Assembly: GCA_017435245.1 (NCBI GenBank)
Contig: JAFSFK010000112.1
Coordinates: 1 to 11,156 of the forward strand
Source of the DNA: Oscillospiraceae bacterium
GTDB taxonomy: Bacteria > Bacillota > Clostridia > Oscillospirales > Oscillospiraceae
Direction of reading: 5' to 3'
DNA length: 11,156 bases
The translations under genes and the position numbers were made by a program. Positions 4,617-11,156 of the stretch are shown here, one piece after another. Positions within the stretch are counted from its first letter, which is position 1, and each line of letters opens with the position of its first letter. The notes under the pieces are model-generated. The model saw only the letters and a program-made list of their open reading frames with translations, made no database searches and was not told the origin of the DNA.

Positions 4617-6695
4617 ATGAGACGCATAATTAGCCTTGTTTTGGCGATGGCTATCACGCTTAGCATTGCATTGTTCGGCGGATTTTCCGTATCTGCGGAA
4701 TCCAATCTGGCCGCCAGCGATGAGTGTATCGATATCTTAAAGAAATATGAGGGCTTCAGTCCCAAGCCTTACTACGATTACGGTCAGTGGACCATTGGCT
4801 ACGGCACCAGATGCCCTACGGACAAGCTGGAGTACTACAGAGCCAACGGTATCTCTGAAGCAGAGGCTGTTGAACTGCTGCGGAAATATGTATCCGGCTA
4901 CAGTAATGAAGTAAACGGCTTCGCTGATAAATACAGCCTGACTATGACTCAGGGGCAGTTTGATGCGTTGGTGCTGTTTTCCTTTAACTGCGGCAGCAGC
5001 TGGATGTATTCTCCCGGACAGAACTTCCACCAGACCATAGCCAAGGGCAATGACGCAGACCCCAAGGAAGTGATCTACTGGTTTGCTTCCTGGAGTAATG
5101 CCGGCGGCAGACCCTTGACGGCACTGATCAACCGCAGACTCTGCGAAGCCAATATGTATCTCAACGGCGCATATACCACTGCCATTCCCGATAATTACAA
5201 CTATGTGATCAATGACGCAACAGGCGGAAGTGTTCCTTCCCGGATCCACGCCTATGATACCACCGCAACGCCCGTTACGCCTACATACCCCGGCTATGAA
5301 TTTGTCGGCTGGTTTACCGAGAAGAACGGTGGCACCCAGGTCACTTCCCTGGATGAGAGCGCAGACGGCATCAGCCTGTACGCCCGCTGGGAGGGTGATG
5401 GTGTCGTCAATGGCGGAAATTCCGATATCACTCAGACCATTGATCCCGTGAAGATCACCGTTACCAGTAACTATGTGAATCTTCGTAAGGGCCCCGGCAC
5501 CAACTATGCAACCGTCGGACAGGCCAATACGGGTGATCAGTTTACCATTACGGAGATCGCCACCGGCAGCGGTCATACCTGGGGTAATTTCTCCACCGGC
5601 TGGATCAGCCTGACCTTTACCAATTATGAGGATGTGAAGGATAATCCTTCCGTTGAAGAACCCACGGAGCCCGAGCCTACCCAGCCGGAACCCACAGAAC
5701 CGGAACCTACCGAGCCCGAGCCCACCCAGCCGGAACCCACAGAACCGGAACCTACCGAGCCCGAGCCTACCCAGCCCGAACCCACTGAGCCCGAGGAGCC
5801 TCAAGGCGTTACCGGTAAGGTCAAGGCCAACGGCGGCCTGAATGTCCGCAGCGGCCCCGGCACCGGATACAGCTCTGTCGGCGTGCTCAACAACGGCGAT
5901 GCGGTTACGATCCTGGAGCAGAAGAGCGTCGGATCTATGATCTGGGGCAAGATCGCCAATGGCTGGATCAGTATGAGTTATGTGGTTCTGGACAAGACAG
6001 AAGAAGTTAAGCCGGAAGAACCCAAGCCTGAGGCACCCACGCCTGAAGAACCCGGCAGCGAAACGGACAGCGTGACCGGTTACGTGAAAGCCAACGGCGG
6101 ATTGAATATCCGTGGCGGCGCTGGTACCAACTATCCCATTGTGGGCACTTATAATAATGGAGATAAGGTAACCGTCACCCAGAAGCAGACCGTTGGTTCT
6201 GTCACCTGGGGCAAGACGGAAAAGGGCTGGATCAGCCTGAACTACTTCACCACAGAAGCACCCTCCGATCCCGGCGGCACACAGCCTGCTGTGGAGACCG
6301 GTACGGTACAGGTGGATGATGTACTGCGTATCCGCAGCGGTCCCGGCACTTCCTACGCCATTTCCGGCTACTACAACGGCGGTGATCGTGTCACCATCAC
6401 CCAGAAGCAGACCGTGAACGGTACGACCTGGGGTAAGACCGATAAGGGCTGGATCAGCCTGGACTATGTGAAGCTGGATGCTGCCCAGGGCGGCGAAAGT
6501 GAAGATACGGATGCTGATATCCGCACGGTTACCGCCAGCTGCCTGAATGTGCGCAGCGCTGCTGGTACCGGTAACAGCATTGTAGGTTATTTGAACTACG
6601 GCGCAAAGGTGCAGATCCTGGAGCAGACTACCGTTGACGGTGTCCTTTGGGGCAAGATAAGCACCGGCTGGATCTGCCTGCAGTACACAAAATAA
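4617..6695 (+). CDS. Secreted modular GH24 lysozyme with five SH3 domains
   Basis: This is a predicted muramidase that cuts the MurNAc-GlcNAc bond of peptidoglycan outside the cell. Residues 1-27 are a signal peptide (basic start, hydrophobic core, SVSA before E28). Residues about 34-186 are a T4-type GH24 domain. E45 in KYEGF, D54 in YYDYGQW and T59 of TIGYGT have the spacing of the T4 lysozyme catalytic E11-D20-T26 triad, one residue shorter. Residues 194-259 resemble a Flg_new/InlB B-repeat module (GYEFVGWFTEKNGGT, then SLYARWEG). Bacterial SH3 domains follow at about 279-334, 398-457, 486-544, 561-618 and 636-690, each ending near GWISLxY. A Pro-Glu-Thr linker (346-394) separates the first two. 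SH3 domains 3 and 4 are nearly identical in their second halves, suggesting recent duplication. The gene ends with a double stop, TAATAA, and its own terminator. It is probably an autolysin or an exported antibacterial enzyme; no holin or other phage gene is nearby. Confidence 0.92.
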   Translation: MRRIISLVLAMAITLSIALFGGFSVSAESNLAASDECIDILKKYEGFSPKPYYDYGQWTIGYGTRCPTDKLEYYRANGISEAEAVELLRKYVSGYSNEVNGFADKYSLTMTQGQFDALVLFSFNCGSSWMYSPGQNFHQTIAKGNDADPKEVIYWFASWSNAGGRPLTALINRRLCEANMYLNGAYTTAIPDNYNYVINDATGGSVPSRIHAYDTTATPVTPTYPGYEFVGWFTEKNGGTQVTSLDESADGISLYARWEGDGVVNGGNSDITQTIDPVKITVTSNYVNLRKGPGTNYATVGQANTGDQFTITEIATGSGHTWGNFSTGWISLTFTNYEDVKDNPSVEEPTEPEPTQPEPTEPEPTEPEPTQPEPTEPEPTEPEPTQPEPTEPEEPQGVTGKVKANGGLNVRSGPGTGYSSVGVLNNGDAVTILEQKSVGSMIWGKIANGWISMSYVVLDKTEEVKPEEPKPEAPTPEEPGSETDSVTGYVKANGGLNIRGGAGTNYPIVGTYNNGDKVTVTQKQTVGSVTWGKTEKGWISLNYFTTEAPSDPGGTQPAVETGTVQVDDVLRIRSGPGTSYAISGYYNGGDRVTITQKQTVNGTTWGKTDKGWISLDYVKLDAAQGGESEDTDADIRTVTASCLNVRSAAGTGNSIVGYLNYGAKVQILEQTTVDGVLWGKISTGWICLQYTK
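5667..5798 (+). repeat. 45-bp tandem repeat encoding the lysozyme Pro-Glu-Thr linker
   Basis: Two full 45-bp units (5667-5711, 5712-5756) and a 42-bp partial unit (5757-5798) encode EPEPTQPEPTEPEPT repeats (residues 351-394). Each unit is itself built from 5-residue EPEPT/QPEPT blocks. The first two units are almost identical in DNA and the third has drifted. Such in-frame arrays act as extended spacers in wall proteins and can change copy number by slippage without shifting the frame. Confidence 0.92.
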
Positions 6696-6704
6696 TAAAG
6701 CATG

Positions 6705-6737
6705 AAAGACCTGCCGATATCCCGGCAGGTCTTTTTT
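6705..6737 (+). terminator. Intrinsic terminator of the lysozyme gene
   Basis: AAAGACCTGCCG (6705-6716) and CGGCAGGTCTTT (6723-6734) form a perfect 12-bp stem with a 6-nt loop, running into a T tract at 6732-6737. It lies 9 nt after the lysozyme stop. Repeat copy 3 starts 3 nt after the T tract. Confidence 0.93.
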
Positions 6738-6772
6738 GTCAAATTCCGGTTTATCGAGCTGACGCTCGATAA

Positions 6773-6800
6773 TAATTGATAATGGAAAATTGAAAATGAT
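6773..6800 (+). repeat. Heptad array, left arm of repeat copy 3
   Basis: Four consecutive 7-nt units, TAATTGA, TAATGGA, AAATTGA and AAATGAT, are variants of a RARTTGA-like heptamer. They mirror the array on the opposite arm at 6849-6883 and match in period the arrays between smc and ftsY. Confidence 0.6.
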
Positions 6801-6848
6801 TGTGTCGGCTACGCCGACGTTTTAAATTATTTTCCGAAGGAAAATACC

Positions 6849-6883
6849 ACAATTTTCAACTTTCAACTTTCAATTTTCAATTC
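6849..6883 (-). repeat. Heptad array, right arm of repeat copy 3
   Basis: Read on the plus strand, the units are ACAATTT, TCAACTT, TCAACTT, TCAATTT and TCAATTC. On the minus strand these are GAATTGA, AAATTGA, AAGTTGA, AAGTTGA and AAATTGT. The 7-nt period is exact, and the units pair imperfectly with the left-arm array. Confidence 0.7.
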
Positions 6884-6938
6884 GCTCGTCAGAGCGTTAA
6901 ATCGGAATTTATCGATGGCATCTTGGGGAAAGAAAGCC

Positions 6939-6967
6939 TTGCTTTTTTTCTGATTTATAGGTATAAT
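6939..6967 (+). promoter_or_regulatory. SigA-type promoter of smc-ftsY
   Basis: -35 TTGCTT (6939-6944), a 17-nt spacer and a consensus -10 TATAAT (6962-6967) precede smc, with a predicted start near 6974 and a leader of about 34 nt. The promoter lies 28 nt beyond the end of repeat copy 3, so smc has its own promoter rather than depending on an upstream gene. Confidence 0.78.
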
Positions 6968-7007
6968 AAACTGATTCATTTTAACATTTTATATTGAGGT
7001 TGCAGCT

Positions 7008-10000
7008 GTGTATTTAAAATCTTTGGAAGTGCAGGGCTTTAAGTCCTTCCCGGATAAGACGTTGATCCGTTTTGGCGATGATATCACCGCCATTGTCGGT
7101 CCCAACGGCTCCGGCAAATCGAATATTTCCGATGCCATTTTGTGGGTCATGGGCGAACAGAGCACCAAGACCCTGCGTGGCGCAAAAATGGAAGACGTGA
7201 TCTTCGGCGGTACTCAGAAGCGTGCGCCTGTTGGTTTTGCGGAGGCAACGCTGACGCTGGACAATACCGACCGGGCCCTGAGCTACGATGCCGATGAGGT
7301 GATGGTCACCCGCCGTTATTACCGCTCCGGCGACAGCGAGTATTACATCAACCGCCAGTCTGCCCGTCTGCGGGATATCCACGAGTTGTTTATGGATACC
7401 GGTCTGGGCCGGGAGGGTTACTCCAACATCGGCCAGGGCCGTATCGATGAGATCCTTGCCCGTAAGAGCACGGAGCGCCGTGAGATCTTTGAGGAAGCGG
7501 CAGGTATCTCCAAGTACCGTCACCGCAAGGAAGAGACGGAGCGCAAGCTCTCCCATACCGAGGATAATCTGCTCCGCATCGGTGACAAGGTCTCCGAGCT
7601 GGAGCTGCAGCTGGAGCCCCTCAAGGTCCAGTCGGAAAAAGCAAAGAAATACCTGGAGCTGAAGGAAGAGCTGCAGGGCGTGGAGGTTGCGGTCTGGATG
7701 GACCGTCTGGAAAAGCTTTCTCAGGACGCCAGAAAGGCAGAGGAGGACTATGCCTCCGCCGCCTTTGTGCTGGAGCAGTCCAAGGAGGACCTGGACAAGC
7801 TCTTTGAATCCTCCGCCCAAATGGGTGCTGACCTGCGGGAGCAGAATGCTCAGCTGGAGAATATCCGTGTGCAGATCAGTATGCTGGAGGGTGCCCATCA
7901 GCAGATCGAGGGACAGGTAGCTGTCCTGCGTGGCGCCGTCCGGAATAACGAGGAGAATATCCGCCGCAGCAAGGAGGACCTGCAGGGACAGGAGAGCCGC
8001 AGAAGCGGTATTGCCACCCAGATGGAGCAGGCACAGCAGCGGATCGAAGAAATTGAGACCACCCTGACTCAGAAAAATGAGGAACTGGAAAACAGCCGCC
8101 GGGAGCTGACGGAAATGACCGCCAATTCCCAGGGCATCACCCGGCAGTTTATGCAGCTGCGCAGCCAGGAGGTCAAGTTGGGTGCGGACATTGCCGCAGG
8201 TGAGGCTGCCCTGCAGAGTGTGCAGACGAACCTCACCCAGAGCGAGGAGCGTGCCCAGCAGCTGCGGGAGGACTTGTCCGCAGGTGACGCCAAGGAACAG
8301 CAGGCACAGCAGGATCTGGAAGCTTGCCGCAAGGAGCTGAAAAGTGCCCGGGAGGAGGTCACTGCCGGCAACAACACCATCGCAGGCTATACGCTGCGTC
8401 AGGCTACCCGCAGTAAGCGCCGGGATGAGCTTTCCGAGCAAGTGCAGAAGCTGCGTTCCCAGCTGGAATCCGTTCAGGCCAGGACCAGAGTGTTCAAGGC
8501 AATGGAGCGGGATATGGAGGGCTTCCAGAAATCCGTTCGAAACGTGATGCAGGAGGCCAAGCGTGGTGCTCTGCGCAATGTCCACGGCCCCCTTTCCCAG
8601 CTGATCCGTACCGAGGACAGCTATACCGTGGCCATCGAGATCGCCCTGGGTGCTGTGATGCAGCATATCGTTATGGATACCGAGGCCGACGGTAAGGCGG
8701 CACTGAATTATTTGAAGCGGACCAACGGCGGCCGTATCACCGTGCTGCCCATTGCCACTATGCGTGGCAGAGTGCTGGAGGAGAAGGGACTTTCTTCCAA
8801 TGCAGGCTTTGTGGGACTGGCATCGGAGCTGGTCAGCTGCGATGAAAAATACCGTGGCATCGTTGACTATCAGCTTGGCAGAACTGTGGTGGTTGAGAAC
8901 ATTGACAATGCCATTGCTATGGCCCGCCGGTACAATAACCGGTTTAAGATCGTAACCCTGGACGGTCAGGTGATGAACCCCGGCGGTTCTATGACCGGCG
9001 GCAGTGTGAATAGGGAAGCGGGCATCCTCAGCCGTGCCAATGAGCTGGAGAAGCTGGCACAGCAGGAAAAGAGCCTTACCGAAAAGCTGGAGGCACTGGA
9101 AGCAGAATTCCAGGAGGCCCGCCGGCTGGCGGATCAGGTGGAATTCCAGCTGACTACCGCCAAGGAGCAGCTTGCCGAGGCGGAAAAGCTGGTTCTAACC
9201 AAGGAAGGTCTGGAGAAGCAGCATATGATCTGGCTCCAGGCCCTGCAGGATGCGGCTGCCTCTGCCCACAGGGAGCTGGATGCCCTGACGGTGCGGCTGC
9301 AGACCGAGCGGGAGCAGCACAGTGCCCTGACGGCCCAGCAGCGGATCTACACCGCACAGCTGGCACAGACCAGAGATACCATTGCCCAGCTGGAAAACAG
9401 CCAGTCTGAGGCCGATGCGGCGGTTGCGGCCTATACCGATGGAATGAATGCCATCCGGACCCAGATCGCCGCTCTGGAGGCGGAGCGTACCACTGCCCAG
9501 AGCCATATCGCTGACCTGCGGGTGCTCCAGGCTGCTGCCGAGGGTGACCGGGATAAGAAGCTGGCGGATATGGAGAGCATCCGGGCAGAGATCGCTGCGC
9601 TGGAAGCCCAGATCCAGGCTTCGCTGGATCGGCAGAAGGACAATGATGCCGAGATCGCCCGTGTGCGCAAGCTGATGGCAGACGCACAGGCAGAGTATGC
9701 CCGCATCGAGGCGAATAAGACCCGTGCTGAAAGCGAGATCCAGGATAAGAATAAGACTGTCGTGGATATGGAGCGTGCCTGCGCTCTGCTGCTGAACAAG
9801 AAAGAGACCACGGCGGTGGAAGAGCGTGCCACCATCGACAAGCTCTGGGATACCTACGGCTTGACCCCCGGCACCGCCGGTGAAAAGCGGGGGAGCATCG
9901 AATCCGTGGCTGCCGGTACCCGGCGGATCGGTGAGCTCAAGCGCAAGATCGGCGCATTGGGAACCCCCAATCTGGGTGCCATCGAGGAGTATGCCCGGGT

Positions 10001-10580
10001 CAATGAGCGCTATACTTACCTTACCGGCCAGCGGGATGATGTGCTGGGTGCCAAGAAGGAGCTGGAGAACATTATCCGTTCCATCACCCAGGAGATGACC
10101 ACCATCTTTGTGGCGGAATTTGGGAAGATCAATGAGTACTTCGGTCAGGTCTTTACGGAGATGTTCGGCGGCGGTAAGGGTGAGCTGGTTCTGGAGGATC
10201 CTCAGGAGCCGCTGACCTGCGGCATTGAGATCCGTGTCCAGCCTCCCGGAAAGCAGCTCAAGACCATTACCCTGCTTTCCGGCGGCGAGAAGGCATTCGT
10301 TGCCATCGCCCTGTACTTTGCGATTTTGAAGGTTCGTCCCACGCCCTTCTGTATGCTCGACGAGATCGATGCGGCGCTGGATGACCGGAACGTGGAACGT
10401 TTTGCCAACTACCTGAGCAATTTGAGCCAGAACACCCAGTTCATCGTCATCACCCACCGCCGTGGCACCATGGAAGCTTCCGATGTGCTTTACGGTGTCA
10501 CGATGCAGGAACAGGGCATCAGTAAGCTGCTGCGGCTGGATCTGAACCAGATGGAGGAGCAGCTGGGAATTATGGAATAA
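7008..10580 (+). CDS. smc: Chromosome segregation ATPase SMC
   Basis: SMC dimers, with ScpA and ScpB, form the condensin that extrudes DNA loops and aligns the arms of replicating chromosomes. The 1190-residue length is normal. The N-terminal head has MYLKSLEVQGFKSF and Walker A GPNGSGKS (31-38). A long coiled coil (about 165-510) leads to a hinge domain (about 515-675) with the GGSMTGGSV glycine motif. A returning coiled coil (about 680-1030) follows. The C-terminal head has the ABC signature LSGGEKA (1090-1096), Walker B FCMLDEIDA with D1118 and E1119, the D-loop ALDD and the THRRGTME switch region. The start is GTG, with only a modest GAGGT site 7 nt upstream, but the N-terminus fits the family exactly. 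rnc, often found just upstream in Firmicutes, is absent. No terminator separates it from ftsY, implying co-transcription. Confidence 0.98.
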   Translation: MYLKSLEVQGFKSFPDKTLIRFGDDITAIVGPNGSGKSNISDAILWVMGEQSTKTLRGAKMEDVIFGGTQKRAPVGFAEATLTLDNTDRALSYDADEVMVTRRYYRSGDSEYYINRQSARLRDIHELFMDTGLGREGYSNIGQGRIDEILARKSTERREIFEEAAGISKYRHRKEETERKLSHTEDNLLRIGDKVSELELQLEPLKVQSEKAKKYLELKEELQGVEVAVWMDRLEKLSQDARKAEEDYASAAFVLEQSKEDLDKLFESSAQMGADLREQNAQLENIRVQISMLEGAHQQIEGQVAVLRGAVRNNEENIRRSKEDLQGQESRRSGIATQMEQAQQRIEEIETTLTQKNEELENSRRELTEMTANSQGITRQFMQLRSQEVKLGADIAAGEAALQSVQTNLTQSEERAQQLREDLSAGDAKEQQAQQDLEACRKELKSAREEVTAGNNTIAGYTLRQATRSKRRDELSEQVQKLRSQLESVQARTRVFKAMERDMEGFQKSVRNVMQEAKRGALRNVHGPLSQLIRTEDSYTVAIEIALGAVMQHIVMDTEADGKAALNYLKRTNGGRITVLPIATMRGRVLEEKGLSSNAGFVGLASELVSCDEKYRGIVDYQLGRTVVVENIDNAIAMARRYNNRFKIVTLDGQVMNPGGSMTGGSVNREAGILSRANELEKLAQQEKSLTEKLEALEAEFQEARRLADQVEFQLTTAKEQLAEAEKLVLTKEGLEKQHMIWLQALQDAAASAHRELDALTVRLQTEREQHSALTAQQRIYTAQLAQTRDTIAQLENSQSEADAAVAAYTDGMNAIRTQIAALEAERTTAQSHIADLRVLQAAAEGDRDKKLADMESIRAEIAALEAQIQASLDRQKDNDAEIARVRKLMADAQAEYARIEANKTRAESEIQDKNKTVVDMERACALLLNKKETTAVEERATIDKLWDTYGLTPGTAGEKRGSIESVAAGTRRIGELKRKIGALGTPNLGAIEEYARVNERYTYLTGQRDDVLGAKKELENIIRSITQEMTTIFVAEFGKINEYFGQVFTEMFGGGKGELVLEDPQEPLTCGIEIRVQPPGKQLKTITLLSGGEKAFVAIALYFAILKVRPTPFCMLDEIDAALDDRNVERFANYLSNLSQNTQFIVITHRRGTMEASDVLYGVTMQEQGISKLLRLDLNQMEEQLGIME

Positions 10581-10653
10581 GAGTGGAGAGTGTAAAGTTG
10601 AGAGTGAAGATAATGTATCAATATCTCCACTCTTCAATCTCCAATCTTCACTT
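10581..10653. repeat. Heptad-patterned inverted repeat between smc and ftsY
   Basis: Two 35-nt arms (10581-10615 and 10619-10653) face each other across a 3-nt loop, with 25 of 35 positions complementary and three more able to form G-U pairs in RNA. Each arm is a 7-nt tandem array. The left arm reads GAGTGGA, GAGTGTA, AAGTTGA, GAGTGAA, GATAATG. The right arm on the plus strand includes ATCTCCA, CTCTTCA, ATCTCCA and ATCTTCA (10623-10650). It begins one base after the smc stop and ends 4 nt before the ftsY ribosome binding site. There is no T tract, so it is not an intrinsic terminator. Confidence 0.8.
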
Positions 10654-10668
10654 TGAAAAGGAGATACT

Positions 10669-11156
10669 ATGGGATTCTTTGACAAAATTAAGGCCGGTCT
10701 GACCAAGACCAGAGATGCGCTGAGCAGTACTCTGGGCAGTGTGTTTTCCGGCTTTAGCGAGATCGATGATGATTTTTATGATGAGCTGGAAGAATGCCTG
10801 ATCCTGGCGGATCTTGGCGTGGAAACGGCAACGAAAGCCACCGATCTTCTGCGCAAAAAGGTGCGTGAACAGCACCTTAAGACCACTGAAGAGGCAAAGA
10901 CCGCCTTGAAGGAGATCCTGGCAGATATGTTGAATGTGGGGGATACCGCATTGCAGCTCGATACCACTCCCTCTGTGATCCTGGTGATCGGCGTCAACGG
11001 TGTGGGAAAGACCACCACCATCGGAAAGATCGCTACCCAGCTTACAAAACAGGGAAAGAATGTGCTGCTGGTGGCGGGAGATACCTTCCGTGCCGCTGCG
11101 GCTGACCAGCTTGAGATCTGGGCAGGACGGGCAGGGGCATCCATCGTGCGGCAGCA
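10669..11156 (+). CDS. ftsY: Signal recognition particle receptor FtsY (partial, 3' end outside the window)
   Basis: FtsY is the GTPase receptor that docks the Ffh-ribosome complex at the membrane for co-translational insertion. Only the first 162 residues are present. The frame starts MGFFDKIKAGL at an ATG 5 nt after AAGGAG. The N domain (about 1-95) begins with a short amphipathic segment and lacks the long acidic A domain of E. coli FtsY, as is usual in Firmicutes. The G domain starts with G1 GVNGVGKT (108-115), followed by TTIGKIA and the G2-like DTFRAAAADQL (138-148). Ffh shares these motifs, but the N-terminus and the position after smc favour FtsY. It is probably co-transcribed with smc. 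Ffh and YlxM commonly follow in this gene order, but that part is not visible. Confidence 0.95.
   Translation, partial: MGFFDKIKAGLTKTRDALSSTLGSVFSGFSEIDDDFYDELEECLILADLGVETATKATDLLRKKVREQHLKTTEEAKTALKEILADMLNVGDTALQLDTTPSVILVIGVNGVGKTTTIGKIATQLTKQGKNVLLVAGDTFRAAAADQLEIWAGRAGASIVRQ

Larger units (their letters stand above)
6741..6910. repeat. Structured intergenic repeat element (copy 3, 170 bp)
   Basis: The interval between the lysozyme terminator and the smc promoter holds no gene and is filled mostly by this element. Its outer ends are imperfect inverted repeats: 6741-6759 and 6892-6910 share the AAATTCCGRTTTA core when one is inverted. Just inside each end is a small hairpin with loop TGAC or its complement GTCA: 6751-6759/6764-6772 (9 bp) and 6883-6887/6892-6896 (5 bp). 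Further in are heptad arrays on both arms. The centre has two perfect hairpins, GTCGGC/GCCGAC (6804-6809/6813-6818) and ATTTTCC/GGAAAAT (6829-6835/6839-6845). No protein is encoded. The structure fits a MITE-like or REP-like non-autonomous element, which is inference. Confidence 0.7.

Noticed and set aside
4617..5180. Prophage remnant around the GH24 lysozyme
   Set aside because: There is no holin, structural, integrase or attachment-site signal. The protein has an export signal and wall-binding domains, and the neighbours are housekeeping genes.
4737..5804. 355-codon antisense open frame inside the lysozyme gene
   Set aside because: It is a shadow of the repetitive linker and SH3 coding sequence, with a Gly-Arg-Leu repeat arising from the reverse of the Pro-Glu-Thr codons.
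6931..6950. Terminator-like AAAGC/GCTTT hairpin before smc
   Set aside because: The stem has only 5 bp and it coincides with the -35 box of a good promoter, so it is more likely incidental.
6800..6997. 65-codon plus-strand frame upstream of smc
   Set aside because: It lies across the hairpins and heptads of repeat copy 3 and continues through the smc promoter, and has no ribosome binding site.
7014..8666. 550-codon antisense open frame inside smc (with another of 503 codons at 9195-10706)
   Set aside because: Both mirror the codon bias of smc, being Leu- and His-rich translations without domains or ribosome binding sites. smc itself is certain.
10591..10668. Intrinsic terminator between smc and ftsY
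   Set aside because: The inverted repeat is large but AT/purine-rich, imperfect and not followed by a T tract. It reads as a repeat rather than a terminator.

Overview
The window looks like chromosomal housekeeping DNA from a Gram-positive, gut-type Clostridia, most likely the Oscillospiraceae/Ruminococcaceae group. The grounds are the HPr kinase/phosphorylase, the zinc-ribbon form of ribosomal protein L28, a lipobox lipoprotein, the smc-ftsY gene pair, near-consensus SigA promoters with 17-nt spacers, GGAGG-type ribosome binding sites, and the repeat DNA between genes. The taxon is inferred from style and gene content, since no rRNA is present.

Layout. Positions 1-66 are the tail of an intergenic repeat. 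rpmB (L28) lies on the minus strand with its own terminator and promoter. Divergent from it, hprK, an RluA-family pseudouridine synthase and an uncharacterised lipoprotein form a tight plus-strand operon that ends at a perfect bidirectional hairpin terminator (3103-3133). A second repeat copy (3165-3269) separates this from mnmA on the minus strand. A 286-bp AT-rich divergent control region (4331-4616) carries the mnmA promoter, two tandem promoters for the next gene and small dyads. The next gene encodes a 692-residue secreted GH24 lysozyme with a Flg_new-like module and five bacterial SH3 domains. After its terminator, a 170-bp structured repeat (6741-6910) precedes the smc promoter. smc is followed, after a 75-bp heptad-patterned inverted repeat, by ftsY, which runs off the window end.

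The genes serve carbon-catabolite signalling (HprK), translation and RNA modification (L28, RluA-like enzyme, MnmA), wall turnover (lysozyme), chromosome organisation (SMC) and membrane targeting (FtsY). No tRNA, rRNA, CRISPR, transposase or defence gene was found.

The least ordinary content is the intergenic repeat DNA. Three spacers carry elements with the same roughly 19-bp ends (consensus near GCTCGATAAATCGGAATTT) but unrelated interiors. The largest has stacked hairpins, including a subterminal pair whose stems differ by paired base changes. Heptanucleotide tandem arrays occur both in that element and in the smc-ftsY spacer. These look like small non-autonomous mobile or structured-RNA elements, but no mobilising enzyme is visible here.
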